From Syntrophomonas sp. (GTDB lineage: Bacteria > Bacillota > Syntrophomonadia > Syntrophomonadales > Syntrophomonadaceae), in contig JAENYG010000018.1 in assembly GCA_016841875.1 (NCBI GenBank), positions 1 through 64,000 on the forward strand: a stretch of DNA of 64,000 nucleotides, in the 5' to 3' direction. Under the pieces are notes generated by a model, which was given only the letters and a program-made list of their open reading frames with translations, did not search any database and was not told the origin of the DNA. Below, in pieces: positions 25,374 to 33,646 of this stretch (positions are counted from its first letter, which is position 1; each line of letters starts with the position of its first letter). Made by a program: the position numbers and the translations under genes.

Positions 25374-26153
25374 ATGGAATTTAAAACGATAAGCTTGAGC
25401 TTCGATGAAGGGGTTTGCACCCTGACTTTGAATAGTCCTGAAACTATGAACGCTCTCAGCAGTGAGTTGATCAGTGAGCTGGCGGCCGCTATTGATATGG
25501 TGATTTTAGATAAACAATTGCGAGTATTGGTTATTACTGGTAACCAGAAGGTTTTTGCGGCCGGGGGAGATATTAAAGCTATGGTTTCCTGCAATCCAGA
25601 GCAGGCCAGAGCATATATAGAACCTATTCACCAGGTGTTTGATAAAATTGCCAATTTACCCCAGCCTACTATAGCAGCTGTTTCAGGGTTTGCCTTTGGC
25701 GGAGGAGTAGAGCTGAGTCTTACCTGTGATTTTCGCATAGCAGCGGAAAATGCTAAATTCGGGTTCCCGGAAATTAATCTGGGCATTTTCCCAGCCGCCG
25801 GTGGCAGTCAGAGGCTTCCCCGGCTGATAGGTACCCAGAGGACGAAAAGTTTAATGTTCTCCGGGGATACCATAGATGCAACAGCGGCCTTATCCTTTGG
25901 ACTTGTGGATCAGGTAGTGCCTACCGAAACGCTTATGGAGGAGGTAAAGAAGTTTGCCGCCCAACTGAGCAAAAAACCTCCGCTGGCTTTGATGAAACTA
26001 AAAGAGTCGATTCAGCAGGGTATGAATACTGATATCTGCACTGCTTTGATCATGGAGATGGATAAATGCTGCAGTCTTTTTGCCAGCCAGGATCAGAAAG
26101 AAGGTATGCAGGCATTTATGGAACGGCGACCGGCAGTTTTCAAAGGGGAATAA
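25374..26153 (+). CDS. Enoyl-CoA hydratase/crotonase, operon 2
   Basis: 259 aa from ATG 25374, behind GGGGAGGTGG. Crotonase signature with both catalytic glutamates: FGGGVELSLTCDFRI and FPEINLGIFPAAGGSQRLPR; the oxyanion region is FAAGGDIKAM. Paralog of the operon 1 enzyme. Last gene of operon 2, followed by a terminator. With this gene operon 2 carries every enzyme class needed for one turn of beta-oxidation plus CoA transfer. Confidence 0.93.
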   Translation: MEFKTISLSFDEGVCTLTLNSPETMNALSSELISELAAAIDMVILDKQLRVLVITGNQKVFAAGGDIKAMVSCNPEQARAYIEPIHQVFDKIANLPQPTIAAVSGFAFGGGVELSLTCDFRIAAENAKFGFPEINLGIFPAAGGSQRLPRLIGTQRTKSLMFSGDTIDATAALSFGLVDQVVPTETLMEEVKKFAAQLSKKPPLALMKLKESIQQGMNTDICTALIMEMDKCCSLFASQDQKEGMQAFMERRPAVFKGE

Positions 26154-26205
26154 TGTGAAGACCACGATGGTTTATGGGGGCCTGGATGCTCCTTAACCAT
26201 ATCTC

Positions 26206-26278
26206 AACCCCCTTCAATATAACCCATTAATACTTCGCAGGACTTCAAGACCAGTAGTGATCTTGAAGTTCTGCTTTT
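26206..26278 (+). terminator. Operon 2 terminator with conserved upstream box
   Basis: Stem GCAGGACTTCAAGA (26237-26250)/TCTTGAAGTTCTGC (26261-26274) then TTTT. The preceding CCCCCTTCAATATAACCC..TTAAT (26207-26231) nearly matches 12605-12629 before the operon 1 terminator, and the stem cores (GACTTCAAGA) are also shared. The two operon ends are therefore related. Confidence 0.85.
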
Positions 26279-26366
26279 CTGTACTCTCTGTTTTGGTGCC
26301 CGAAGTAGAGCTAAAATAGGTTAAAATAGGTTATAGGAAATTTTATGAAAAGGATGGATATTACCT

Positions 26367-28322
26367 ATGGAACATTTCCCAGCCCTCTTTGCTCCGATCC
26401 AGGTAGGTGATCTGACGTTGAAAAACCGTATTATTATGGCCCCTATGCTGGTAGGTTATGGACATCTGGACGGCAGGGTGAGTGACTCTATTATCGATTA
26501 TTATGAGGCTCGGGCTCAGGGTGGTGCAGGGCTGATAATTGTGGAAGCCGCATGTATTGACAGCCCTGCCGGACAAGAAGGACTTGGACAACTCAATATT
26601 GATAATGATCGCTATGTTGAAGGCCTGGCCCGGTTGTCCCATAGTATTAAGAGACATGGAGCGCGAGCTTTTATTCAGCTTTTTCATGCTGGTCGGCAGA
26701 CCACCAGTAAAATAACTGGTCAGCAGCCGGTTGCTCCTTCACCGGTTCCCTGTCGGATTACTGCTGAGCTTCCCCGGCAGCTGGAAATACCAGAAATACA
26801 AGCCCTGGAAAACAAATTTATTAAGGCTGCCGCTTATGCCCGAACAGCAGGTTTCGAGGGAGTGGAAATCCATGCTGCGCATGGATATTTAATCAATCAG
26901 TTTCTATCAGGACACAGCAATCAACGAAATGACTCCTATGGTGGAAGTCTGCAAAATCGGATGAGAATTTTACTCAATATCATAAGTGGAATCAGACATT
27001 CAACACCTGACCTGGCAGTATCGGTCAGAATAAATATCGATGATTTTGTGCCCGGTGGGTTGCAGCCTGATGAGAGCAGTATTATATGCCGTTACCTGGA
27101 GCAAGCCGGAGTTAACATGATAAACTGCACCTGCGGCACTTATGAATCAGGACTTACCAGTATAGAACCCTCCTCCTATCCGGAAGGATGGAAAATTTAC
27201 CTGGCGGAAGAAATAAAAAAAGCGGTATCTATACCAGTGGCTGGTGGTGGTATGGTCAGCAGTCCGAGGTTTGCCAGTGAGTTGGTAGAAAAAGGCCGCT
27301 GTGATCTAGTTTATCTGGGGAGGAGTCTCCTGGCTGATGCCCAATGGATCGATAAAGCCCGGCTAGGAAAAATAACAGATATCAGGCCCTGTATCAGGTG
27401 CAATCAATGTATTGGGAGCAATTTTCAAGGCTTGCCGGTAAGCTGTACGGTAAACCCGCACTCCGGGAGGGAAAGCCAATTCAGTCATTCCGGGATAAAA
27501 CCGGCCGTAAAAAGTCGGGTCGCTGTAATAGGGAGCGGCCCGGCCGGACTTCAGACGGCTCTTTCGCTTTCCCGTTTGGGCTTGGAGGTGCATCTGTATG
27601 AAAAGGAAGTACAAGCCGGAGGTCTGATGAATCTGGCCGGTATTCCACCTCATAAACAGAGGGTAGCTGAACTGAGAGATTATATGCTTCGTCAGCTAAA
27701 GCAAAGCAGGATAGAGAAGAATTTTGGCCATGAATTTACCATCGCTGATGTAGATGAGATCCAGCCGGATGATATTGTGCTGGCTACCGGCTCAATTCCG
27801 CTGTTGCCAGATATAGAAGGCCTGGAGAAAAGTAGATATTGTACCCTGGAAGAGATTCTAAACAAAAAAGTACAGCTCAAATCACAACATGCAATAGTCA
27901 TAGGCGGGGGAGAAAATGGGTGCGAAACTGCAGACTTTTTACTGGAATCAGGTAATCAGGTTACTATTATCGAACAGGGCAGCATTTTAGCTGCCGGCAT
28001 GGAGAAAAAGAACCGGAGAGATTTGATGAATAGGCTCAGTGAGGGTGGAGTAGTTAAAAGGACTTCCTGTCAGGTCATTAGAATAGATCATAAGCTGTTG
28101 TGGATTAGTGATGGGAAAGGTGAGCCGGAGAAGATGGAAGCGGATGCCATTGTTCTAGCAGCTGGTTATAAACCTTATCATCCCTTGTATATGCAGTTAA
28201 GGACCTTTAATGATAATCTGTTTGTAATCGGTGATGCATTAAGGGTCAGAGGTTTTAAGAGCGCTATACTGGAAGGCGAAATGACAGCCTATACGATTGC
28301 TCGGAAAAATCTTGCTAAGTAA
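26367..28322 (+). CDS. Old-yellow-enzyme flavoprotein (2,4-dienoyl-CoA reductase/NADH:flavin oxidoreductase type)
   Basis: 651 aa, full FadH-like architecture. FMN TIM barrel (about 1-330, with LKNRIIMAPM, HAGRQT, HAAHGYLINQFLS and YGGSLQNRMR), a 4Fe-4S ligand set CIRCNQC...C at about 342-360, an FAD Rossmann motif GSGPAGLQ near 386 and an NAD(P) motif GGGENGCE near 511. Such enzymes reduce enoate or dienoyl-CoA groups with NAD(P)H. The weak AAAAGGATGG precedes ATG by about 10 nt. It is separated from operon 2 by a terminator, so it has its own promoter. Actual substrate unknown. Confidence 0.92.
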   Translation: MEHFPALFAPIQVGDLTLKNRIIMAPMLVGYGHLDGRVSDSIIDYYEARAQGGAGLIIVEAACIDSPAGQEGLGQLNIDNDRYVEGLARLSHSIKRHGARAFIQLFHAGRQTTSKITGQQPVAPSPVPCRITAELPRQLEIPEIQALENKFIKAAAYARTAGFEGVEIHAAHGYLINQFLSGHSNQRNDSYGGSLQNRMRILLNIISGIRHSTPDLAVSVRINIDDFVPGGLQPDESSIICRYLEQAGVNMINCTCGTYESGLTSIEPSSYPEGWKIYLAEEIKKAVSIPVAGGGMVSSPRFASELVEKGRCDLVYLGRSLLADAQWIDKARLGKITDIRPCIRCNQCIGSNFQGLPVSCTVNPHSGRESQFSHSGIKPAVKSRVAVIGSGPAGLQTALSLSRLGLEVHLYEKEVQAGGLMNLAGIPPHKQRVAELRDYMLRQLKQSRIEKNFGHEFTIADVDEIQPDDIVLATGSIPLLPDIEGLEKSRYCTLEEILNKKVQLKSQHAIVIGGGENGCETADFLLESGNQVTIIEQGSILAAGMEKKNRRDLMNRLSEGGVVKRTSCQVIRIDHKLLWISDGKGEPEKMEADAIVLAAGYKPYHPLYMQLRTFNDNLFVIGDALRVRGFKSAILEGEMTAYTIARKNLAK

Positions 28323-28342
28323 TTTAGTCAGGGAGTGCAGAT

Positions 28343-29089
28343 TTGAGTATATTTAATGATACAACTATTGCAGCAGATGAACTACAGCGGATCAAGGTGT
28401 TAAGTTTATTTGAAGAACAAGCTTACGAACATGGTTACCAGTACATTGCAGGTCTGGACGAGGTTGGCCGGGGGCCGATTGCCGGACCGGTGGTAGCTGG
28501 AGCAGTTATACTGCCTGAGGGCTTCGTTCTGGCGGGAGTCGATGATTCAAAAAAACTGACTGCTAAGAAGAGAAGCAGTCTGGCTGGAGAAATAAAAAAG
28601 CAGGCCCTGGCCTGGTCGGTGGTATCTATTTATCCAGCCTGCCTAGACCAGATAAATATTCTGAATGCTACTCGCCAGGCCATGACGTTAGCGGTAAGCC
28701 ATCTAAATATAGAACCGGATTATTTACTTATCGATGCGTTAAAATTAGACGATATACATATTAAACAGAGGGCGATAATAAAGGGTGACAGCCTGAGCAT
28801 TTCTATTGCCTGTGCCTCTATCATCGCCAAAGTAGATCGAGATGAATCAATGCAGGAATTTGACTCCATTTTTCCAGGATACAATTTTTCGAAACATAAG
28901 GGCTATGCCACCCGGGAACACCTGGAGAAACTATTTGATCTGGGGCCCTGCATGATTCATCGGAAGAGTTTTGAACCGGTAAAATCAATGCTTTCAGGAG
29001 GGAATAATGAACAGCAGCAGCCAGGTCTCTTTAGCCAGGATGATATTGAATGTTTCCACCCCGGCAGATCAGGGGCTGAGTCTAAATAA
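28343..29089 (+). CDS. rnhB: Ribonuclease HII
   Basis: Removes ribonucleotides from DNA-RNA hybrids. 248 aa. Catalytic blocks: GLDEVGRGPIAGPVVAGAV (two acidic ligands), DDSKKLT, the Asp of LLIDALKL and SIIAKVDRD, followed by HKGYATREH. TTG start behind CAGGGAGTG. Its 3' end overlaps the next gene by 83 nt. The order rnhB, ylqG-like, ylqH-like is conserved with Bacillus subtilis (from memory), which supports all three calls. Confidence 0.95.
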   Translation: MSIFNDTTIAADELQRIKVLSLFEEQAYEHGYQYIAGLDEVGRGPIAGPVVAGAVILPEGFVLAGVDDSKKLTAKKRSSLAGEIKKQALAWSVVSIYPACLDQINILNATRQAMTLAVSHLNIEPDYLLIDALKLDDIHIKQRAIIKGDSLSISIACASIIAKVDRDESMQEFDSIFPGYNFSKHKGYATREHLEKLFDLGPCMIHRKSFEPVKSMLSGGNNEQQQPGLFSQDDIECFHPGRSGAESK

Positions 29090-30689
29090 GGGTGAAATAT
29101 TGCAGGGTCTGGTTCAGACTATAAAGGATGGAGGCCTCTTGACCCTGTTATTAAAAGGCAGAATGATCGAGGCCGTAACCCAGGTGCCGGTAAACACCGG
29201 AGAGGAGCTTTTTCTCCAGGTGGATGGCTTTAAGGACGGTCGGGTATTTTTGAAAGTACTTACCCCGGTTGAACTCCAGCAGGCTCAGAGTGCCAACCTG
29301 GCTTCCAGTCTGCTAGACATGGGTATAACTCCCGGGAAAGATAATCTGTTGATGGCCCAGGTGCTCTTGGATAATAACCTGCCGGTAACCCCGGATAATT
29401 TAAGCTCCCTGAGCCGGGCGGCAGTAATACTAGGTGGTATAAATGAGACCAACCTACAAGCGGCAGCCTTTACTTTAAGCCGGGGCCTAAAAATGGACCA
29501 GCAGATTCTGCCGGCAGTTAAACAGCTGCTCGATCCAAATAGCAGCCTGGCCAAGATCGTAGAATCACTGTTAAAAAACATTGATCTTATTGAAGAGCAG
29601 GCTCCTCAGGGAAAAGTGATCGCAGATACTGCAGAAAAAGCGGAAGTGCTTGCACGGCAGGTGGGAAATAATAACGGCGAGATGAATAAACCAGCTGTTT
29701 TAACTGGAGAACGTGAACCGATAAGCAGGTCAAACATCAATGTCGTTTCCGAAGGACGTGAACCGATAAGCAGGGCAAACAACATAGCCGTTTCCGAAGG
29801 ACGTGAATCGATGACCAGGCCGAACACCATGGGCGTTCCCAGAGGGAATCAGAATGATGAACTGGAAGGGGTAAGGCAGCCTCCCATACTGGGAAATTAT
29901 GCTGTGGCCCAGGGATCGGCAGAGGAAAACAGAATTGAGAGCGCAAACACCAGAGCCCAGGCAGCAATTATACCTGCAGGTCGAGAAGAAATGGCTTCCG
30001 ACTTAATCAAGCAGCTGCCCTTCTTAAAGGAATTAATAGAACAGATCACTGTTAAAATACAGGATGGAACCGGGGAATCGGTAGAAAAATTAAAGAATAT
30101 GCTCTATTCCGAAAGAGACATTTTAAGAGGAATCATGATCCTGGAAGAAATAGCTAAGAACGAACCGGAACCTCAGAAGAATTCACTAATAAATGAATTC
30201 TTGAACCGGCTGGAGACTCTGGATAAGGAACTAGCTGGCCCAAAGATATTCAATTTTACCAGCAGAGGGTTGGTTGATAATAGCGCAAATTGTTATTATT
30301 TCTCGGTCCCCGTGCAGATAGACGATAAAACCCATCTGTGTGAGCTCCGCTTGAATAAGGAACCTGGTAAAAAAAGCCTGAACGACCTGGAAAATATCAA
30401 GCTGGTGGTGGCCCTTGAAACCGGGCGGATGGGCAGGGTATTATTCCATATCAACTGGTACCGTCGGGGAAGTATTGAACTACAGGGGGTAGTTGAAAAA
30501 ATGGGAGTAAAAAAACACCTGGAAGAAAACCTGGCCGTTCTCATCAGCAGTCTTGAGGGTCTGGGATATATCATAAATAATCAGGGGATCAAAGTGGCTG
30601 AAAACTTAGGGGAAACTGAAAGCCTTAAAACGGGTCTGTTAAATAATACTGAAAAGATTAAGACATTTTCTATAGATATAACCATATAG
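29007..30689 (+). CDS. YlqG-like protein, FliK-type hook-length-control relative
   Basis: 560 aa, ATG behind AGGAGGG inside the end of rnhB. No signal peptide. The N-terminal 200 residues are rich in Leu/Gln with OB-like periodicity. The middle (about 233-285) carries three 15-residue repeats of the GREPISR type. The C-terminal 180 residues (NFTSRGLVDNSANCYYFSVPVQID, GRVLFHINWYRRGSIELQG) are the most conserved-looking part and recall FliK C-terminal domains. The position between rnhB and a FlhB-cytoplasmic-domain gene matches ylqG of Bacillus. The function is not established in any organism that I know of. Confidence 0.7.
   Translation: MNSSSQVSLARMILNVSTPADQGLSLNKGEILQGLVQTIKDGGLLTLLLKGRMIEAVTQVPVNTGEELFLQVDGFKDGRVFLKVLTPVELQQAQSANLASSLLDMGITPGKDNLLMAQVLLDNNLPVTPDNLSSLSRAAVILGGINETNLQAAAFTLSRGLKMDQQILPAVKQLLDPNSSLAKIVESLLKNIDLIEEQAPQGKVIADTAEKAEVLARQVGNNNGEMNKPAVLTGEREPISRSNINVVSEGREPISRANNIAVSEGRESMTRPNTMGVPRGNQNDELEGVRQPPILGNYAVAQGSAEENRIESANTRAQAAIIPAGREEMASDLIKQLPFLKELIEQITVKIQDGTGESVEKLKNMLYSERDILRGIMILEEIAKNEPEPQKNSLINEFLNRLETLDKELAGPKIFNFTSRGLVDNSANCYYFSVPVQIDDKTHLCELRLNKEPGKKSLNDLENIKLVVALETGRMGRVLFHINWYRRGSIELQGVVEKMGVKKHLEENLAVLISSLEGLGYIINNQGIKVAENLGETESLKTGLLNNTEKIKTFSIDITI
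29711..29838 (+). repeat. 45-bp tandem repeat within the ylqG-like gene
   Basis: Units begin at 29711, 29756 and 29801 with ACGTGAAYCGAT; the third is partial and diverged. In frame they encode 15-residue units GREPISRxNxxxVSE. The period is a multiple of three, so copy-number change keeps the frame. It is probably a flexible linker. Confidence 0.8.
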
Positions 30690-30702
30690 AGGTGGAACAC
30701 TT

Positions 30703-30969
30703 ATGGAAGAAAAGAAATTGGACAAAGCGGTAGCACTTCGCTATGACCGGGATAGAGACCTGGCTCCGGTAGTAGCAGCCAAGGGAAGAGGTTTGATAGC
30801 GGAGCGGATAAAAACTATAGCTGAAGAAAATGGTATTCCGCTGCAGGAAGATCAAGCCCTGGCAGAATACCTGATGTCGCTGGATCTCTATGAAGAAATT
30901 CCACCTGAATTATACCAGGTTATTGCCGAGATACTGGCCTTTATTTACAGTATGGATAAAAAATATTAA
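30703..30969 (+). CDS. FlhB C-terminal-domain-like protein (YlqH/FhlB type)
   Basis: 88 aa resembling only the cytoplasmic export-switch domain of FlhB/YscU: KAVALRYDRDRDLAPVVAAKGRGLIAERI, then AEENGIPLQEDQALAEYL and PPELYQVIAEILAFIY. It has no membrane part and lacks the NPTH autocleavage site. Such orphan domains (YlqH, FhlX) can interact with the flagellar export gate, but no flagellar genes are in this window. ATG behind AGAGGTGG, 13 nt after the ylqG-like stop, so co-transcribed. Confidence 0.9.
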   Translation: MEEKKLDKAVALRYDRDRDLAPVVAAKGRGLIAERIKTIAEENGIPLQEDQALAEYLMSLDLYEEIPPELYQVIAEILAFIYSMDKKY

Positions 30970-30981
30970 CCGGGGTACTTT

Positions 30982-31332
30982 ATGAAAAAAGAACTGGGTA
31001 ACTACGGAGAGGAACGGGCTGCCCGTTATCTGCGGAATAAAGGTTACAAAATAATCACCAGAAATTACTATACCCGCTATGGTGAGCTGGATATCGTGTG
31101 TGAAAAGAAACAGGAAATCATTTTCGTGGAAGTTAAGACCAGAAAAAGCGTCAGCTACGGAACTCCTGAAGAAGCAGTCACCTATAGGAAAATGCAAAAT
31201 ATAAAAAAAGCCGCTATGATTTACTTGAATGAAGGGCAGCAGGCGTTTCGGGGAATTCGTTTTGATGTGATTACCATTCTTATTGATAATAAGAATAAAG
31301 AGATGATCAACCATATCGAGAATGCGTTTTAG
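30982..31332 (+). CDS. UPF0102 (YraN-like) nuclease-fold protein
   Basis: 116 aa. Family signature: GNYGEERAARYLRNKGYKIITRNYYTRYGELDIVCE, then EIIFVEVKTRKS, the D..ExK pattern of the PD-(D/E)XK nuclease fold. It is usually a neighbour of rnhB in Firmicutes. Biochemical role unproven; predicted Holliday-junction-resolvase-like. ATG 12 nt after the previous stop. Confidence 0.92.
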   Translation: MKKELGNYGEERAARYLRNKGYKIITRNYYTRYGELDIVCEKKQEIIFVEVKTRKSVSYGTPEEAVTYRKMQNIKKAAMIYLNEGQQAFRGIRFDVITILIDNKNKEMINHIENAF

Positions 31333-31340
31333 AGGTGAGT

Positions 31341-32207
31341 ATGATAGTAAAACGGCCGCGTATTGGAGCACATCTATCTATCGGCAGGGGACTGGACAAA
31401 ACCGCAGATGAAGCTGTTGAAAGAGGTATCGAAACGCTGCAGATATTTCTGCGTAATCCCAGAGGCCGGGGGGCCAGAAAATTCATCAGCAAAGAGATAG
31501 ACTATTTTATAAAAAAGCTGGCTGAAAGTGATATCACCCCGTTGGCAGTACATATCCCTTATATATGCAACCCGGCAGCGGTAAAAGAAGAATTATATCA
31601 GTTTGCGCTGGAGACTATACGGCACGATTTAGAACGATGCAGTTCAGTAAGAGGAGATTTTCTGGTACTGCATCCTGGCTCATACACTACGTCATCCATG
31701 GATATTGGGATAGAAAGGGCAGCTGAGCTGTTGAACCAGGTATTGGATGAATATACGGGTGAGACTATGATCCTGTTGGAGACCATGGCAGGACAGGGGA
31801 CAGAAATAGGCAGTCAGTTTCAGCAATTGCTGGCAATTATGAACCGTATAACCCGGCAAGATAAAATAGGAATTTGTCTGGATACCTGTCACCTGTGGGC
31901 AGCTGGCTATGACTGCAGCAGTGATGAAGGCATAGATGAGATACTGCTGCTGGCAGACGGAAGTTTTGGATTTGATAAGATCAAATTGATACATGCTAAC
32001 GATAGTAATAGTCCGTTGGCTTCCCACAAAGACCGACACGCACATATAGGGGAAGGTTTTATAGGATTGGAAGGCTTTCAAAAACTTATTCAAAAGGAAT
32101 CTTTGCAAGATATCCCCTTTATTGTAGAAACACCTGCTGAAAAACTGCAGGAAGATATCGATAGTTTAAAAAGATTAAGAGACCAGGGCATTAAGTATAG
32201 AGGATAG
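31341..32207 (+). CDS. nfo: Endonuclease IV (AP endonuclease)
   Basis: Cleaves DNA at abasic sites. TIM-barrel AP endonuclease 2 family with zinc-ligand blocks: IGAHLSIGRGL, ILRNP-like IFLRNPRG, AVHIPY, LVLHPGSYT, LLETMAGQGTEIG, ICLDTCHLWAAGYD, IHANDSNSPLASHKDRHAHIGEG and FIVETP. About 288 aa, full length. ATG 31341 follows AGAGGTGA; GTG 31335 is an alternative. Last gene of the rnhB run; nothing obvious terminates it before the next small gene. Confidence 0.95.
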   Translation: MIVKRPRIGAHLSIGRGLDKTADEAVERGIETLQIFLRNPRGRGARKFISKEIDYFIKKLAESDITPLAVHIPYICNPAAVKEELYQFALETIRHDLERCSSVRGDFLVLHPGSYTTSSMDIGIERAAELLNQVLDEYTGETMILLETMAGQGTEIGSQFQQLLAIMNRITRQDKIGICLDTCHLWAAGYDCSSDEGIDEILLLADGSFGFDKIKLIHANDSNSPLASHKDRHAHIGEGFIGLEGFQKLIQKESLQDIPFIVETPAEKLQEDIDSLKRLRDQGIKYRG

Positions 32208-32337
32208 TCGATCATTATTAAAGGAAAACTGGCAGGAAACGATGACCTGATAAAGAAGTAGTAATTATGTTCTGGTTCTACAAGAAAATTCGAAATAGAT
32301 GATGGTAATAGATACATATAAAGGGGGGGCGTGCCTG

Positions 32338-32499
32338 ATGATGAATTTTGGACCCTGGGAAATTGCATTTATCCTGTTACTCATTGGTCTTTTGGTCTTA
32401 CCTTTAATGGTGGTGTTAAAGATGCTATCCATGGAAAAAAGGATGACTATTATTGAAGAACATTTAAGAAAACCAGACCAACAAGATGAGTTATTCTAA
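32338..32499 (+). CDS. Small single-span membrane protein with a TatA-like N-terminus
   Basis: 53 aa from ATG 32338 behind AAAGGGGGGG. One hydrophobic helix (FGPWEIAFILLLIGLLVLPLM) followed by a charged segment (EKRMTIIEEHL). Its start recalls the TatA at 63.0 kb (GPWELIFILLIALIVV). It lacks the FG hinge and the long amphipathic helix needed in TatA, so I do not call it one. Function unknown. Confidence 0.6.
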   Translation: MMNFGPWEIAFILLLIGLLVLPLMVVLKMLSMEKRMTIIEEHLRKPDQQDELF

Positions 32500-32639
32500 C
32501 CCTGTGTAAGAGAGCATAACATTTTTATTGTGGCATTCTGGCATTATATGGAATGCAGCAATGGATTTAAATACCTGGCCTGGCAGGGAGGAATTTCTGC
32601 AGCGAATGGAGAATTTATATTTCAACAAATTTATATTAT

Positions 32640-32790
32640 CTCCGAGCTTTTTTACCTACGGTGCAGCTAGGGTAAAAAAGCCGATGGGTATACCTGGAAA
32701 CAGGCCTGCCTCCCATGTTGGAAAGGAGAACGCCGCGATCATCAGTGTGCCTGGGATGGGAGTTTTTCGCCTACCCGGGTTTTTTTTGTT
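32640..32790 (+). ncRNA. Moco/Tuco-riboswitch-like leader, copy 1, with terminator
   Basis: First of four related leaders. Conserved parts: CTCCGAGC at 32640, helix A GCTTTTTTACC (32646-32656)/GGTAAAAAAGC, CCGATGGGT, helix B CCTG-GAAA-CAGG, GCCTCCC, then TTGGAAAGGAG near 32718-32728 and CGCCGCG. An intrinsic terminator follows: CCTGGG...CCCGGG ending in TTTTTTTT (about 32751-32789). It stands before the operon of the Ig-like protein and the FecCD-type importer. The class is assigned from memory of the Moco consensus; ligand unproven. Confidence 0.7.
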
Positions 32791-32821
32791 TATTTTCTAA
32801 TTTCGTTGAGGAGGGAATTTG

Positions 32822-33601
32822 GTGACAAGGAGAAGTTTTGGGAGTAGAAAATGTTTTTTTATTGTTGCTTTGTTGTTGGTGATATTTCTGGCTGCTCCAG
32901 TTCTAGCAGCTGATGGAGACGGAACTGGTGGAGGAGATGAGCCTTTGACTTTGGAGTCTTCGAGTATCGCTGATGGAACTGCCGGGGTTGACATTGCCAC
33001 TGATCGGATTACATTAACCTTCAGTAAAAATGTTGTTAATATGACAGTAAAGGATAATAATGCCGCCTGTTTCGCAATCACTGCCGATGGTGCTGCGGTA
33101 CCGTTTACAGTAGAAATGGCAGATGATCAGCTTTATCGGGAACTGAGGCGTGATATTGTACTGCGGTTTAGTGCTGAGCTGAGGCCTGCTGCGGCATATT
33201 CGGTAACGGTATCTCCTAACTTGATGTCTAAAAGCGGAGTATATCTAGGTGAGGAAGTTACGGTGAAGTTTACAACTGCAGGCAATATAATAACGGCTGC
33301 ACCTGACCAACCTGTTGTCGATAGTAGTGAAAAAGCTGCTGGGGAAGAAGATCATAGCCAGATTACTCCAGACCTGGAGAAGGAGGCAGAAGTTATTATC
33401 GACCAAGAAGCATCAGATACTGAAGATATCCTGGTTAGTACTGAAGGAGAAACGGCTGCCGAAGAAGCTACCGGCGGAACGATTGAAGACAAAAATGCTT
33501 CAGAATCTGCCGGAGGAAACAATATCCCCATAATACTAGCGATTACTGCGATCATCATTATGGCAGCTTATATATTAATTAGAAAAAAACAAAAAAACTG
33601 A
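32822..33601 (+). CDS. Exported, membrane-anchored protein with an SbsA-type Ig-like domain
   Basis: 259 aa. N-terminal signal peptide (FFIVALLLVIFLAAPVLAA), an Ig-like domain at about 38-145 of the SbsA/Big_5 kind (starting with TAGVDIATDRITLTFSKNV and ending VTVKFTTAG), a long acidic Glu/Ala/Thr-rich linker, and a C-terminal transmembrane helix with a basic tail (IPIILAITAIIIMAAYILIRKKQKN). So it is a cell-surface protein held at its C-terminus. GTG 32822 follows GAGGAGGGA; TTG 32819 is equivalent. As first gene after the riboswitch-like leader and just before an ABC importer, it may help capture the metal oxyanion or chelate (inference). Confidence 0.75.
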   Translation: MTRRSFGSRKCFFIVALLLVIFLAAPVLAADGDGTGGGDEPLTLESSSIADGTAGVDIATDRITLTFSKNVVNMTVKDNNAACFAITADGAAVPFTVEMADDQLYRELRRDIVLRFSAELRPAAAYSVTVSPNLMSKSGVYLGEEVTVKFTTAGNIITAAPDQPVVDSSEKAAGEEDHSQITPDLEKEAEVIIDQEASDTEDILVSTEGETAAEEATGGTIEDKNASESAGGNNIPIILAITAIIIMAAYILIRKKQKN

Positions 33602-33646
33602 TGATTTAGAAGTTATTGTAATTGATATAAAGAACCGGAGGACTTA

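Noticed and set aside
32528-32800. 90-codon open frame after the small TatA-like gene
   Set aside because: It runs through the helices and terminator of leader RNA copy 1; the bases are explained by RNA structure.
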